64,000 nt of DNA from JAOUEA01 sp040511595. GTDB taxonomy: Bacteria; Actinomycetota; UBA4738; HRBIN12. The stretch is from positions 1 through 64,000 of the forward strand of contig JBEVGU010000038.1 of assembly GCA_040511595.1 (NCBI GenBank), read 5' to 3'. The notes beneath the pieces are model-generated. The model was given only the letters and a program-made list of their open reading frames with translations. It was not told where the DNA came from and searched no databases. Positions 1 through 8,691 of this stretch are shown here, piece by piece; the stretch's first letter is position 1; every line of letters starts with the position of its first letter. A program made the position numbers and the translations under genes.

Positions 1-206
1 ATCTGGCCGATGGCGATGGTCAGCCCTTCGATGGCGTAGGCGATCAGCGCGATCGCTCCGCGCAGCTCGTCGACCTCGGAGCGATCGTCGACGAGCGAGG
101 CGAGCCGGTCGAGATGCTCCCGAGCCTCCTCGACACCGGCGAAGGCGCCTCCGAGCGAGAGCTCGACGGCGTCGCGTGTCTCACGGAACCTACGAGGGCG
201 GTCCAT
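1..206 (-). CDS. Unrecognised protein, N-terminal part only
   Basis: The reading frame opens with ATG at 206, has a GGGAGG ribosome site at 212-217, and runs off the left edge, so only 68 residues are visible. The visible part is strongly charged and alternates Arg/Glu/Asp with Leu/Ala as in amphipathic helices. It ends in a more hydrophobic stretch rich in Ala, Ile and Gly. No family was recognised. The ribosome site and the coding-like third-position GC support a real gene; its function is unknown. Confidence 0.55.
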   Translation of the reverse strand, partial: MDRPRRFRETRDAVELSLGGAFAGVEEAREHLDRLASLVDDRSEVDELRGAIALIAYAIEGLTIAIGQ

Positions 207-418
207 GTGCGCCTCCCGATGGAGTCGGGAGAGGGAGTTACACCAGTGTGATTCGCTGGTCTGACACCGCCCCAGCGCATGGGTGGCTCTCCCGAGTCGC
301 TCGCCGCCTGACGCGCCAGTACCGCTCCTCGAGAAGCTCGGTATCGTCGCGCGGCGTCGCCTCGGCAGTCGTTCGTCGGCCGATCTCCGCCGTATTCCAG
401 CGAGCTTCGAGGCCCCTC

Positions 419-796
419 TCAGCCGGGCTGGGGGCCGTCGACGTTGATCACGGGTTCCCCGGAACCCGAGCGGATTACGACGAGACTCGCATCCACGTCG
501 GCCGGGTTGCTCTCGCGATGGACGGCGCCGGGCTCCACGAAGAGGAAGTCTCCCGGCCCCGCGTCCAGACTCTCCGCTCCACCGGAGCCGAACTCCATCC
601 GCAGTGCGCCCGAGAGCACGTAGATGATCGACTCGTGCTCGCCGTGATGGTGCCAGCCCGAGACCATGTCGGGCTCGGTCGTGACCAGCCCTGCCCACGT
701 TCGCGTGGTCGACACGGCCTCTTCCCTGATCATGCCGGGCGTGGGAGGCCCGTCCGTGCGTTCATCGGGCGTGATGCGTTTCACCGCTCCGGTCAT
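419..796 (-). CDS. Small single-domain cupin protein
   Basis: A 125-residue protein made of one conserved beta-barrel cupin domain. Cupin motif 1 is visible at residues 49-70 with the metal ligands H49, H51, E55 and the G-rich turn. Motif 2 is at residues 80-93 (PGDFLFVEPG followed by H93). No other domain is attached, so it may bind a metal and a small ligand or act as a small dioxygenase or isomerase; substrate cannot be inferred. The next gene downstream is the partial gene at 1-206 on the same strand, 212 bp away, so cotranscription is uncertain. Confidence 0.8.
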   Translation of the reverse strand: MTGAVKRITPDERTDGPPTPGMIREEAVSTTRTWAGLVTTEPDMVSGWHHHGEHESIIYVLSGALRMEFGSGGAESLDAGPGDFLFVEPGAVHRESNPADVDASLVVIRSGSGEPVINVDGPQPG

Positions 797-862
797 GTGC
801 CACCTCCCGTTCTGATCGCCCGGGGTTGGCGTCCTGCTGGATCAGCGGCTGCGGGCAGGTCG

Positions 863-1141
863 CTATCCATCGCCCGGTTGCGGAGGACGCGGAGCTTGCG
901 GTTGCCTACGGACAGCTCGCACGGTCCAGGCAACTCCGACGGCACCGATCACCGCGAGTCCCACGACCACGACGACCCAGCCCGCTCGATTCGTCAAGCC
1001 GGCTGTGCCGGGCCAGGGGGCTGCGCCCTTGCACGCGGCGGGCTCGGTGTTGCATGAGTACACGACCGCCCACCCACCCAGCACCACCAGGGCGAGCCCG
1101 ACGAGGGCTCCTCGCCAACCCCAGAAGTTGCTCAGGCTCAC
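863..1141 (-). CDS. Small two-helix membrane protein
   Basis: A 92-residue protein with two predicted membrane helices (about residues 10-29 and 53-76) and a short loop holding two cysteines (C30 and C37), followed by a basic, Pro-rich tail. The topology puts the cysteines outside the membrane core, where they could form a disulfide. The gene is divergent from the cyclase gene at 1254. No family was recognised. The two clean hydrophobic segments and the charged flanks suggest a genuine small membrane protein rather than a shadow frame. Confidence 0.6.
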   Translation of the reverse strand: MSLSNFWGWRGALVGLALVVLGGWAVVYSCNTEPAACKGAAPWPGTAGLTNRAGWVVVVVGLAVIGAVGVAWTVRAVRRQPQAPRPPQPGDG

Positions 1142-1253
1142 GTTGCCACCCCCGACCGGTGATCCCTTCCCACGAGCATCGGTCGCCTCCCTCCCGGACG
1201 CAACCCCACGCCGGGCTCCGGCGTCCGCGGTCTCGGGCTACCATCGGCTTCCC

Positions 1254-2459
1254 GTGGGTGAACATTCGCGCCGGGAGGTGGCCCGAAGGGCTGGGGTCGG
1301 CCTCGACTACGTCGACCGGTTGGTCGACCTCGGCCTCCTGACACCCGGGCCGGAGGACACGTTCTCGCCGGCCGACGTGCGCCGGGCGCGCTGGATCCAG
1401 GGCCTGGAGCGGTCCGGGGTACCGCTCGACGGCATGGCCGCCGCCGTCCGAGATGGAGCGCTCTCGTTCGCCTTCATGGACTCGGCCGCGTTCGACCGGT
1501 TCGCCGGTTACAGCGACAGGACCTTCCGGCAACTGAGCGAGAGTACCGACGTGCCGCTGGAGCTGCTGATGGTCGTCCGCGAGACTGCAGGCTTCGCCGA
1601 GCCCTCGCCGGACGATCAGGTCCGCGAGGACGAGCTCGCCGTCGTGCCGGCGATCGAGCTCCAGCTCGCGGCGGGGTTCCGGCCGGAAGTCATCGAGGGC
1701 TGGCTCCGCGCGTGCGGGGACAACCTCCGCCGGATCGTCGGGACGGAGGTGGACTGGTGGGAGACCGAGGTGGCGAGACCCCTCCTCGAGAACGGCATGG
1801 AGGAGGGCGAGATGCTAGGCGCCCAGGCCGACCTCGGGTCCCGCATGGCTCCCCTCACCGAGCAAGCGCTCGTCGCGATCTACCACGGGCAGCAGGAGCA
1901 CGCGTGGAGTCAGAGCGCGATTGAGAGCGTCGAGGCGGCGCTCGAGACGGCGGGCCTGCTCAGGAGGGTGCATCGTCCGCCGGCTGTGTGTTTCCTCGAC
2001 ATCACCGGGTACACGCGGCTGACCGAGGAGCGGGGCGACGAGGCGGCCGCGGACCTGGCGGGGAGGCTGTCTACCCTCGTGCGGCGTACCTCCACGGAGC
2101 ATGGGGGGCAGCCCGTGAAGTGGCTCGGTGACGGCGTGATGATCACGTTCCGCGATCCGGGCGAGGGCGTCGTGGCCGCGCTCGATATGGTGGAGGGCGT
2201 CGCCGCCGAGGCCTTGCCGCCCGCCCATGTGGGCATCCACGCCGGACCCGTCGTCTTCCAGGAGGGTGACTACTTCGGCCGGACCGTGAACATCGCCGCG
2301 AGGATCGCCGAGTACGCGAGGCCAGGGGAGGTGCTCGTGAGCCAGGAGGTCGTGGACGCAGCCCAAGGAACGCCGGTGAGGTTCACGCAGATCGGACCGG
2401 TCGAGCTGAAAGGCATGTCGGGCGCCCTTCGTCTCCACACGGCCCGCCGGGACGGGTGA
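1254..2459 (+). CDS. MerR-like HTH fused to class III nucleotide cyclase domain
   Basis: Starting at GTG 1254 the protein has 401 residues. A -10 box TACCAT lies at 1239-1244, 9 nt upstream, with no ribosome site, so translation is probably leaderless. Residues 3-65 resemble a MerR-type winged helix. A helical middle region follows. The last 150 residues are a class III adenylate/guanylate cyclase domain with the metal-binding Asp in FLDITGYT, the GDGVMITF turn and the VNIAARIAEYA segment. It may read a signal through its helical core and make or bind a cyclic nucleotide, or the cyclase domain may regulate DNA binding. Whether the domain is catalytically active cannot be decided here. An earlier in-frame ATG at 1005 would overlap the divergent gene and is unlikely. 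Confidence 0.8.
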   Translation: MGEHSRREVARRAGVGLDYVDRLVDLGLLTPGPEDTFSPADVRRARWIQGLERSGVPLDGMAAAVRDGALSFAFMDSAAFDRFAGYSDRTFRQLSESTDVPLELLMVVRETAGFAEPSPDDQVREDELAVVPAIELQLAAGFRPEVIEGWLRACGDNLRRIVGTEVDWWETEVARPLLENGMEEGEMLGAQADLGSRMAPLTEQALVAIYHGQQEHAWSQSAIESVEAALETAGLLRRVHRPPAVCFLDITGYTRLTEERGDEAAADLAGRLSTLVRRTSTEHGGQPVKWLGDGVMITFRDPGEGVVAALDMVEGVAAEALPPAHVGIHAGPVVFQEGDYFGRTVNIAARIAEYARPGEVLVSQEVVDAAQGTPVRFTQIGPVELKGMSGALRLHTARRDG

Positions 2460-2471
2460 GCCTTCGAGGGC

Positions 2472-3524
2472 TCAGGCGCCGGGCGTCGGCCACGGGCGCC
2501 CCTCGGAGATCATCGCGCTCCCGGTCGCCATCGCGACCCGCTTCCCTTCGGCGTCGTCGACCCTGGCCGTCGAGACCGAGATGGTCCGACCGCGCTGCTC
2601 GACGTTCGCGCGCACGAGCAGCTCGCGCCTGTCCGGTGTCACGGGCCTGAGGAAGTTCACCTTCAGGTCGAGGGTGCTGAACGACGAGCCCGGCGGCAGG
2701 GTCGTCGTCACCGCTGCGTTCATCGCGGCGTCGACGAAGGCCGTGACGACGCCCCCGTAGAACGTGCCGAAGCCCGTGCAGAACCACGGTGAGGCGGGCG
2801 CCGACAGCGTCACGATCCCCTCCGACACGTCGACGAAGCGGAGGCCGAGCAGCGAGCAGTTGGGCGAAGGGGTGCGCTCCCCCTTCTGCCAGAGCCGGAC
2901 GAGATCCAGCCCGCTCGTCTCGTCCCAGGTGGCCTGGGGAACGATGTCCCCTTCGACCGGACGCAGGTAGGGATCCGGTGTGTCGAACGACGGCTGATCC
3001 GGGTGTGGGAGCTCGTCGGGCGGGGGCGGGGGATCGAACGGCATCGGTTGGAGCACGCACCTGGAGGTGGCGTGCGCGAGGAGCCTCCCTCGAGTGTCCT
3101 CCACGCGTGCCTCTGAGAGTCCCTGGCGCCTTCCGACGTCGATGACGGTCCCCCTGGCGACGAGACGTTCGCTCGACGGCGTGGCCGCCTCGAGGAGATT
3201 CATCGACAGGTCCGACGAGAGGAGCGCGGTGCCGCGGGGGAGCGTGGTGAAGACCGCCCCGGCGAGGGCGGCGTCGGCGACGAACGCCATCGCGCCTCCC
3301 GCGAAGACACCCGCCGCCGTCTGCCACCACGGGCTCGAAGGGACAGACCAGGTCGATGCGCCCTCCGAGGCTTCCTCCACGACGAGGCCGCTCAGATGCG
3401 TGAGCGGCGGCGCGGGGAGGCGGCGCTCGGCGAACAGGCGGAGCTGATCGACAGGGGGCATCGAGAACAATCCCGGCTGCTCGAGGTAGGCGAACGAGCC
3501 GCGAACGGGCTCATCGACGATCAC
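2472..3524 (-). CDS. Double hotdog-fold thioesterase (PaaI-like, two domains)
   Basis: A 350-residue protein built of two tandem hotdog domains. Each has the signature of PaaI-type acyl-CoA thioesterases: a segment like GGAMAFVADAALAGAV in the first half and GGVVTAFVDAAMNAAV in the second, each followed by a TLP-G loop and a strand ending in ARVDD or similar. PaaI enzymes hydrolyse aryl- or acyl-CoA; a fused pair would give an intramolecular dimer. Start chosen at GTG 3524 because a TATCCT -10 box lies 7 nt upstream (3532-3537), a leaderless arrangement. The gene is convergent with the cyclase gene, 12 bp away. Confidence 0.75.
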   Translation of the reverse strand: MIVDEPVRGSFAYLEQPGLFSMPPVDQLRLFAERRLPAPPLTHLSGLVVEEASEGASTWSVPSSPWWQTAAGVFAGGAMAFVADAALAGAVFTTLPRGTALLSSDLSMNLLEAATPSSERLVARGTVIDVGRRQGLSEARVEDTRGRLLAHATSRCVLQPMPFDPPPPPDELPHPDQPSFDTPDPYLRPVEGDIVPQATWDETSGLDLVRLWQKGERTPSPNCSLLGLRFVDVSEGIVTLSAPASPWFCTGFGTFYGGVVTAFVDAAMNAAVTTTLPPGSSFSTLDLKVNFLRPVTPDRRELLVRANVEQRGRTISVSTARVDDAEGKRVAMATGSAMISEGRPWPTPGA

Positions 3525-3596
3525 GTCGGTGAGGATATCCGCCGGCCATGCGGGACGCGGTCTGCAGGCGAAGCGGGAACATGCATGCTTGACGGC

Positions 3597-4655
3597 ATGG
3601 CCGACGACACGTTGACGAATGCGGTGCTCGGCGAGTTGCTCCGGCAGGCTGCCCCGAGCGAGACCGATCACCGCCGGCGGGCCCTCGAGCGTGCCGCTCG
3701 GGCCGCGCGGTTCTGGCCCGAGGAAGCCGGTGATCTTGCGCGTGCCGATCGTTCGCTCACCGAGCTCCGAGCCGTGGGGCCGTGGGTCGCGCACCTGCTC
3801 CACGAGTGGCTCGACGCCCCGCCCCTCGCCCCCGAGCCTGACCCGACGCGGACAGGCTTCCTCACCTACGCGGAGGTCCGACGCGCGCTCGACGCCGCAC
3901 CCGAGTGGGAAAGCATCCACCACGGCGACCTGCAAGTGCACAGCACCGACAGCGACGGGGCGCTGCCGCTCGCCGACATGGCCTCGGCGGCCCGCGCCCT
4001 CGGCCGCACGTTCATCGCCAGCACGGATCATTCGAAGAGCCTGCGGATCGCCCACGGCATGGACGAGTCGCAGCTCGCCGACCACAACCAACGGGTCGAC
4101 GAGCTGAACGAGACGTTCGAGCGATCGGGCGACCCCTTCAGGGTGCTGCGATCGATCGAGATGGACGTGCTCGTCGACGGTTCGGGCGACATGGACCCCG
4201 CGGCCCTGGGTACGCTCGACCTGGTGCTCGGCGCCTTCCACACGAAGCTGCGGGTCACCGAGGACTCGACCGACCGATACCTGGCTGCCTTGCGGAACCC
4301 TTCGGTCCACGTGCTCGCGCATCCGAAAGCTCGGATGTACGGGCGCAGGGTCGGCCTCAGCGCCGATTGGGGGCGCGTCTTCGACGAGGCGGCCCGGCTG
4401 GGGAAGGCTGTGGAGATCGACGCCACCCCGGCGCGCCAGGATCTGAGCGTCGAGCTCGCTCGGATCGCGGTCGCCGCGGGCGTCGGCTGGTACTCGATCG
4501 GCAGTGACGCTCACGCCGCCACCGAGCTGGAGTTCCTGCCGTTCGGCATGGCCATCGCGGCGCTCGCCGGCGTGCCGAGAGAGCGTGTGCTCAACTATCG
4601 GCCGGTCGAGGAGGTCGTCGCGTGGGCTAGGGCATCCCGCGAGGCTTCGAGATGA
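3597..4655 (+). CDS. PHP-domain hydrolase with HhH-like N-terminus (PolX C-terminal type)
   Basis: A 352-residue protein resembling the C-terminal half of family X DNA polymerases. The N-terminal 90 residues contain a helix-hairpin-helix-like LRAVGPWVAHLL segment. The rest is a PHP metal-dependent phosphoesterase domain. Visible metal ligands include H-G-D-L-Q-V-H-S early in the domain, the STDHS motif, the E-M-D strand, the AHP motif and a final SDAHA. The polymerase palm is absent, so a stand-alone phosphoesterase or phosphatase role is likely. Start ATG 3597 is preferred; in-frame ATG 3585 is possible. Confidence 0.8.
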   Translation: MADDTLTNAVLGELLRQAAPSETDHRRRALERAARAARFWPEEAGDLARADRSLTELRAVGPWVAHLLHEWLDAPPLAPEPDPTRTGFLTYAEVRRALDAAPEWESIHHGDLQVHSTDSDGALPLADMASAARALGRTFIASTDHSKSLRIAHGMDESQLADHNQRVDELNETFERSGDPFRVLRSIEMDVLVDGSGDMDPAALGTLDLVLGAFHTKLRVTEDSTDRYLAALRNPSVHVLAHPKARMYGRRVGLSADWGRVFDEAARLGKAVEIDATPARQDLSVELARIAVAAGVGWYSIGSDAHAATELEFLPFGMAIAALAGVPRERVLNYRPVEEVVAWARASREASR

Positions 4656-4715
4656 CCGGCTGACGAACGAACGCGGAGCTTCGTCGGCTCACGGCCGAGG
4701 AAGCGGCGGGTGGGA

Positions 4716-6137
4716 CTACACGTCGTAGTAGAGACCGAACTCGTATGGGTGCGGACGCAGGGCCACCGCGTCGTGCTCCTCGATGCGCTTGTACTCGATC
4801 CAGGTGTCGATCACGTCCTGGGTGAAGACGCCGCCTTCGAGCAGCCACTGGTGGTCGGACTCCAGCTCGCCGAGCACCTCGAGCAGCGACCCCGGCACCT
4901 GTTTCACGGCCGCGTGCTCCTCGGGCGGCAGGTCGTACAGGTCCTTGTCGATCGGGTCTGGCGGCTCGAGCTTGTTCTTGATGCCGTCGATGCCGGCCAT
5001 CAGCATCGCGCTGAACGCCAGGTAGGGGTTGCACGACGGGTCGGGTGTGCGGAACTCGAGCCGCTTCAGCTTCGGGCTCTTCGATCCGAGCGGGATGCGC
5101 ACGCATGCGCTGCGGTTCCGCTGGCTGTACACGAGCTTGATCGGGGCCTCGTACCCCGGCACGAGCCGGCGGTAGGAGTTCGTGGTCGGGTTCGTGAACG
5201 CGAGCAACGACGGGGCGTGGGCGAGCAGGCCGCCGATGTACCACCGGGCCGTGTCGCTGATGCCGCCGTAGCCGACCTCGTCCCAGAACAGGTTCTCGTC
5301 GCCTTCCCAGAGCGACTGGTGCGTGTGCATGCCCGAGCCGTTGTCCATGAACAGCGGCTTCGGCATGAACGTCACGGTCTTGCCGGCCTGGTACGCCGTG
5401 TTCTTGACCACGTACTTGTACTTCATGACGTTGTCCGCGGTCGTGAGCAGGGTGTCGTAGCGCATGTCGATCTCGGCCTGTCCTGCGGTGCCGACCTCGT
5501 GGTGGTGCACCTCGATCGTGAGGCCGACCTTCTCGAGGTTCAGCACCATGTCGGTGCGCAGGTCCTGGTACTTGTCCATCGGTGGAAGCGCGAAGTATCC
5601 GCCCTTGTACCGGGGCTTGTAGCCGAGGTTGCCGCCTTCCTCTTCCTTGCCCGTCTGCCAGGCGCCCGCCACGGAGTCGACGTGATAGTAGCCCTCGAAC
5701 TCGTTCTGGTCGTAGCGGATCGAGTCGAAGATGTAGAACTCCGCCTCGGGGCCCCAGTACGAGCGATCGGCTATGCCCGTCTGCTTGAGGTAGAGCTCGG
5801 CCTTCCTCGCGATGTTGCGGGGGTCGCGGGAGTAGTCCTCGCCGGTGACAGGGTCCTTCACGAAGCACGTGATGTTGAGCGTGGGGTGCTTCGTGAACGG
5901 GTCCATGTAGGCGGAATCGGGATCGGGCATCAGGAGCATGTCCGACTCCTGGATCTCCTGGAACCCGCGCACACTCGACCCATCGAAAGGCTGCCCCTCG
6001 GTGAGCTTGGTCTCGGTCAGCTCGTGCGCCGGCACCGACAGGTGCTGCACTTGACCCGGCAGGTCGGTGAATCGGAAGTCGACGATCTCGGCTCCCTGCT
6101 CCTTGGCCATCGCGATGACGTCTTTCGGCGTTGCCAC
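4716..6137 (-). CDS. glnA: Glutamine synthetase type I (GSI-beta)
   Basis: A 473-residue enzyme of normal length for bacterial GSI that condenses ammonia and glutamate with ATP in the cytoplasm. Hallmarks seen are FDGSSVRGF near residue 52, the MHTHQSLW active-site strand, the NRSACVRIP loop and the KDLYDLPPEE segment near residue 392. That last segment carries the Tyr that GlnE adenylylates in GSI-beta enzymes, so post-translational control by adenylylation is expected. Start is GTG 6137 with a GGGGGA-type ribosome site. A TAGGCT -10 box at 6170-6175 and a GlnR-like operator at 6197-6234 lie upstream. Confidence 0.97.
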   Translation of the reverse strand: MATPKDVIAMAKEQGAEIVDFRFTDLPGQVQHLSVPAHELTETKLTEGQPFDGSSVRGFQEIQESDMLLMPDPDSAYMDPFTKHPTLNITCFVKDPVTGEDYSRDPRNIARKAELYLKQTGIADRSYWGPEAEFYIFDSIRYDQNEFEGYYHVDSVAGAWQTGKEEEGGNLGYKPRYKGGYFALPPMDKYQDLRTDMVLNLEKVGLTIEVHHHEVGTAGQAEIDMRYDTLLTTADNVMKYKYVVKNTAYQAGKTVTFMPKPLFMDNGSGMHTHQSLWEGDENLFWDEVGYGGISDTARWYIGGLLAHAPSLLAFTNPTTNSYRRLVPGYEAPIKLVYSQRNRSACVRIPLGSKSPKLKRLEFRTPDPSCNPYLAFSAMLMAGIDGIKNKLEPPDPIDKDLYDLPPEEHAAVKQVPGSLLEVLGELESDHQWLLEGGVFTQDVIDTWIEYKRIEEHDAVALRPHPYEFGLYYDV

Positions 6138-6169
6138 GCGCTTCCCCCTTCTCGCTCGGCGTCCGTCCG

Positions 6170-6175
6170 AGCCTA
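6170..6175 (-). promoter_or_regulatory. -10 box of the glnA promoter
   Basis: Read on the minus strand the sequence is TAGGCT, matching the TANNNT pattern seen in front of many genes here. Transcription would start near 6163, giving a leader of about 26 nt before GTG 6137. The phased GTTAC repeats at 6197-6234 then occupy about -34 to -71. Confidence 0.6.
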
Positions 6176-6196
6176 GAGGTGGGCGGGCATGCTGCT

Positions 6197-6234
6197 GTTA
6201 CCCGAGCGTTAACTCTGGGTTACGCGCGGAATGC
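6197..6234 (-). promoter_or_regulatory. GlnR-type direct-repeat operator upstream of glnA
   Basis: On the plus strand the half-sites read GTTAC (6197-6201), GTTAA (6208-6212), GTTAC (6219-6223) and AATGC (6230-6234), each separated by exactly 6 nt. This 11-bp phasing of GTNAC-like half-sites is the published layout of actinobacterial GlnR boxes (alternating GTNAC and GAAAC type sites). It lies directly upstream of the glnA -10 box, and a GlnR-like regulator is encoded at 8945-9628. The second and fourth half-sites deviate from GAAAC. Confidence 0.6.
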
Positions 6235-6335
6235 ACTGTCGCCGCCCGGCCATGGACCAGACAGTAAGACCGCAGTCGCGGCAGGCTCCGCTGCTCCCGG
6301 AAGCGCAGGCTCCGCGTCGACCGTGGGCCCGCGGC

Positions 6336-7796
6336 TCAGCAGTCGAAGGTACGGGTGTCCGTACTGGGTGCGAAACGCTTGTCGCCTCGATACGTAGCCT
6401 TCACCTTGCAGCGGGTCGCCTTCACACCCGTGAACCGCGCCGTGTATCGGCTATCTGTGAACGTGTCCCCGTTCACGTCGGAGGTCCCCGAGAGCCGTGA
6501 TCGCTGATGTTTGATCAGGTCCCACGTGCCGCCCGCGCGGCGAAAGAGTCGCACGACGATCTTCCGCCCCGCCCGGTGTGGTGAGACGAGTCCGCGGGCG
6601 GTCACCCGGGAAGCCCTCGCGCGGGCCTTCACGGTGGTCCTCGTGTCGTCGTTCACGATCCGACCCGAGGCCTGCGGCGTGAGGTACGCCACGCCTGCCG
6701 ACGGGCTCTCGAGGTTCACCAGGAACAGCTCGTCGTGCTCGAGCTTCCGGTCGCCGTTCACGGTGACCTCGAACGTCGCGGTCGTCTGGGTCGCGGGGAA
6801 CGAGAGCGATCCGCTGGCGGTCTGGAAGTCGGCGCCGTCGGCGGTCCCGTTCAGGGTGGAGTACCCCGTCGTCACCGCGGTGGTCGTCTCGCCCGTGCGC
6901 GTCACCGTGAACGTGATCGTGTTCGTGCCTGTCTGGCCCTCGCGGATCTGCGCGCCGGCGATCGCGAGCCGCGCGGTTCCGGGCGGTACTGGGTCGTTGT
7001 CGACGATGGTGACGTCGGTCTGGTCGGTGCCGAGCACCGCGTGGGTGGGCGCCGTGAGGTCGAGCGTGAACATCTCATCGCTCTCGTTCGCGTCGTCCCC
7101 GGCCACCGCGACCAGCACGGTCCGGATTGTCTCCCCCGGCGCGAAGGAGGCTGTCCCGGTCATCGTGGTGTAGTCGTCGCCGGCCGTCGCACTCCCATTG
7201 GCGGTCGCGTAGTTGACCGAGACATTTCGTCCGCTGGGAGTGTCCAAGGCGATGTCAACCACCGCGTAGCTGACGTCGCCAGCGTTGCCTTCGGGGACCG
7301 ATGCCGTTGCGGGGACGGACACGCTAGGGGGCGGGTCGTCGTCCTCGATCGTGCCAAGCCCCCGATCATCCGCGATCGTGGCGCCGACCGCGCCGCTCAG
7401 CACCACCTCGAAGGTTTCGTCGGCCTCGTTGAGCAGATCGCCGTTCACCGTGATCGAGACCTTCCGCTCCAGCTTCCTCCCGGCGAACTTGACCTTCCCC
7501 ACCCGATTGGTGAAGTCCGCGGGACTCGAGGCGCTCCCCCCGAAGGTTCTGAACGAGACAGACGCCTTCCCTCGCTGCGACGAGGTGATCGTGAACGTCG
7601 CAGAGAGCGTCCCGGCGTCGCCTTCGGTCACGGTGACGTCGTCGATCGAGATCGAGGGCAGCGCTCTGCCCCCCGGCGCCGCAGCGAGCGGCTCGGCGGT
7701 GGACGACAACCCGAAGGCGAGCACCCACACCCCGACCCCGAGGCGGAACATGAACCAATTCCGATGACGCGCGGAGATCTTCCCACCGATGACCAT
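6336..7796 (-). CDS. Secreted Calx-beta repeat protein
   Basis: A 486-residue exported protein. An N-terminal hydrophobic segment (about residues 15-35, ending in AAA) acts as a signal peptide. Three Calx-beta domains follow (roughly residues 45-150, 150-265 and 270-380), each ending in the typical IxDDDxPP or IVNDD calcium-binding turn. The last 90 residues are a basic Ig-like module with two Cys. Calx-beta repeats bind calcium and are typical of surface adhesins. A TAGCGT box at 7804-7809 lies 7 nt from ATG 7796, so the transcript is probably leaderless. Confidence 0.8.
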   Translation of the reverse strand: MVIGGKISARHRNWFMFRLGVGVWVLAFGLSSTAEPLAAAPGGRALPSISIDDVTVTEGDAGTLSATFTITSSQRGKASVSFRTFGGSASSPADFTNRVGKVKFAGRKLERKVSITVNGDLLNEADETFEVVLSGAVGATIADDRGLGTIEDDDPPPSVSVPATASVPEGNAGDVSYAVVDIALDTPSGRNVSVNYATANGSATAGDDYTTMTGTASFAPGETIRTVLVAVAGDDANESDEMFTLDLTAPTHAVLGTDQTDVTIVDNDPVPPGTARLAIAGAQIREGQTGTNTITFTVTRTGETTTAVTTGYSTLNGTADGADFQTASGSLSFPATQTTATFEVTVNGDRKLEHDELFLVNLESPSAGVAYLTPQASGRIVNDDTRTTVKARARASRVTARGLVSPHRAGRKIVVRLFRRAGGTWDLIKHQRSRLSGTSDVNGDTFTDSRYTARFTGVKATRCKVKATYRGDKRFAPSTDTRTFDC

Positions 7797-8062
7797 GGGA
7801 GCGACGCTACCCCGCGGAAGGGGACGACGCGAGAACCCGAGACCACGTGGGGCAGCGGAGTCGAGGAAGGCTGCCAACAACCAGCAGCGGCCCGGCTATC
7901 TCGGCTCACTCTGCGTGAGTATCAGGCGCTCGACGTGGGCGAGCTGAAGATCACGCGGATGGGCGTCCGATGGGAGAGGGCGGGCGGCGTGATCCGGGGC
8001 GTCGTCACCCAACGTTCACTCGGCGTTCCGCCGTTCGAGTGGCGCCGGGCAGCGTTCGGTCG

Positions 8063-8437
8063 CTAGGGCTGTTGCCAGGTCACCGAAAGAACGTGGATGT
8101 AGCAGCCGAGCGGCACCTCAATGCGCAACGTGCGGATCGGGGCCATCCAGCGGAACGAGGCACAGCCGTGCTCGTCCCACAGGTCCGCCGAGACCGTCGC
8201 GGGACCGAGCACGCCCCCGACGTCGGCCAGGAATCGATAGCGGATGAACGCCGCGCCGGACGCGCCGACGGCGTCGAGGCATTTCACGTGCAGCTCGGTG
8301 CCCTCCGGCATCACCTCGCACGCGCCGGGGTTCCGCACCCCGGAGTAGTCGGCTCCGTTGCGCGTGACCGGTCCGGCAGCCGACGCCGGCAACGCCATCG
8401 CGGCCACCAATGCCAAAGACAGCAAGGTCCGTCTCAT
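8063..8437 (-). CDS. Small secreted protein, family unknown
   Basis: A 124-residue protein with a textbook signal peptide: MRR, a hydrophobic core of about 13 residues, then an ASA cleavage site near residue 20. The mature part is about 104 residues with four cysteines, suggesting disulfides outside the cell. No domain was recognised. It is preceded on the same strand, about 160 bp upstream, by the divergent promoter region of the small membrane protein at 8599. Confidence 0.7.
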   Translation of the reverse strand: MRRTLLSLALVAAMALPASAAGPVTRNGADYSGVRNPGACEVMPEGTELHVKCLDAVGASGAAFIRYRFLADVGGVLGPATVSADLWDEHGCASFRWMAPIRTLRIEVPLGCYIHVLSVTWQQP

Positions 8438-8542
8438 CGCCCCTCCCCTAGGTCGATCTCAGTCGTTGTTCCCAGGATCGCTCGTCGTACACGTCCGAGT
8501 TGCCGATCCCCTCGAATCGGCCCGGGCGTGTACCGCCGTTCG

Positions 8543-8548
8543 TATAGT
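8543..8548 (+). promoter_or_regulatory. -10 box (TATAGT) for the 8599 small ORF
   Basis: TATAGT is the closest match to the canonical TATAAT -10 in this stretch and would start a transcript near 8555. That gives a 44-nt leader with a GAGGAGGA ribosome site before ATG 8599. No clear -35 box was seen. Confidence 0.45.
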
Positions 8549-8598
8549 CCCGCGCGGGGATGGGTACGGACCGACGCACTGGCCGAGAGGAGGACTCC

Positions 8599-8691
8599 AT
8601 GATCGCCGCACTCAACATGGGGGTGATCGGCACCATCATCGTGATCGCCCTCGTTGTCGCCGTGGTGCTGTACCTGGTCCGTCGCGCGTAG
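8599..8691 (+). CDS. 30-residue single-helix membrane peptide
   Basis: A very short frame with an excellent ribosome site (GAGGAGGA, 6 nt before ATG 8599). The 30 residues consist of a short N-terminus, one continuous hydrophobic helix of about 19 residues (Ile/Val/Leu-rich) and a C-terminal Arg-Arg-Ala. This is the usual architecture of bacterial small membrane proteins that regulate larger membrane complexes. Function unknown. The transcript appears to continue into a hairpin-rich stretch (8714-8812). Confidence 0.6.
   Translation: MIAALNMGVIGTIIVIALVVAVVLYLVRRA

Noticed and set aside
7937..8066. Short plus-strand frame upstream of the secreted protein gene
   Set aside because: No ribosome site and no start with leaderless spacing; it lies antisense to the end of the small secreted gene and shows no family match.
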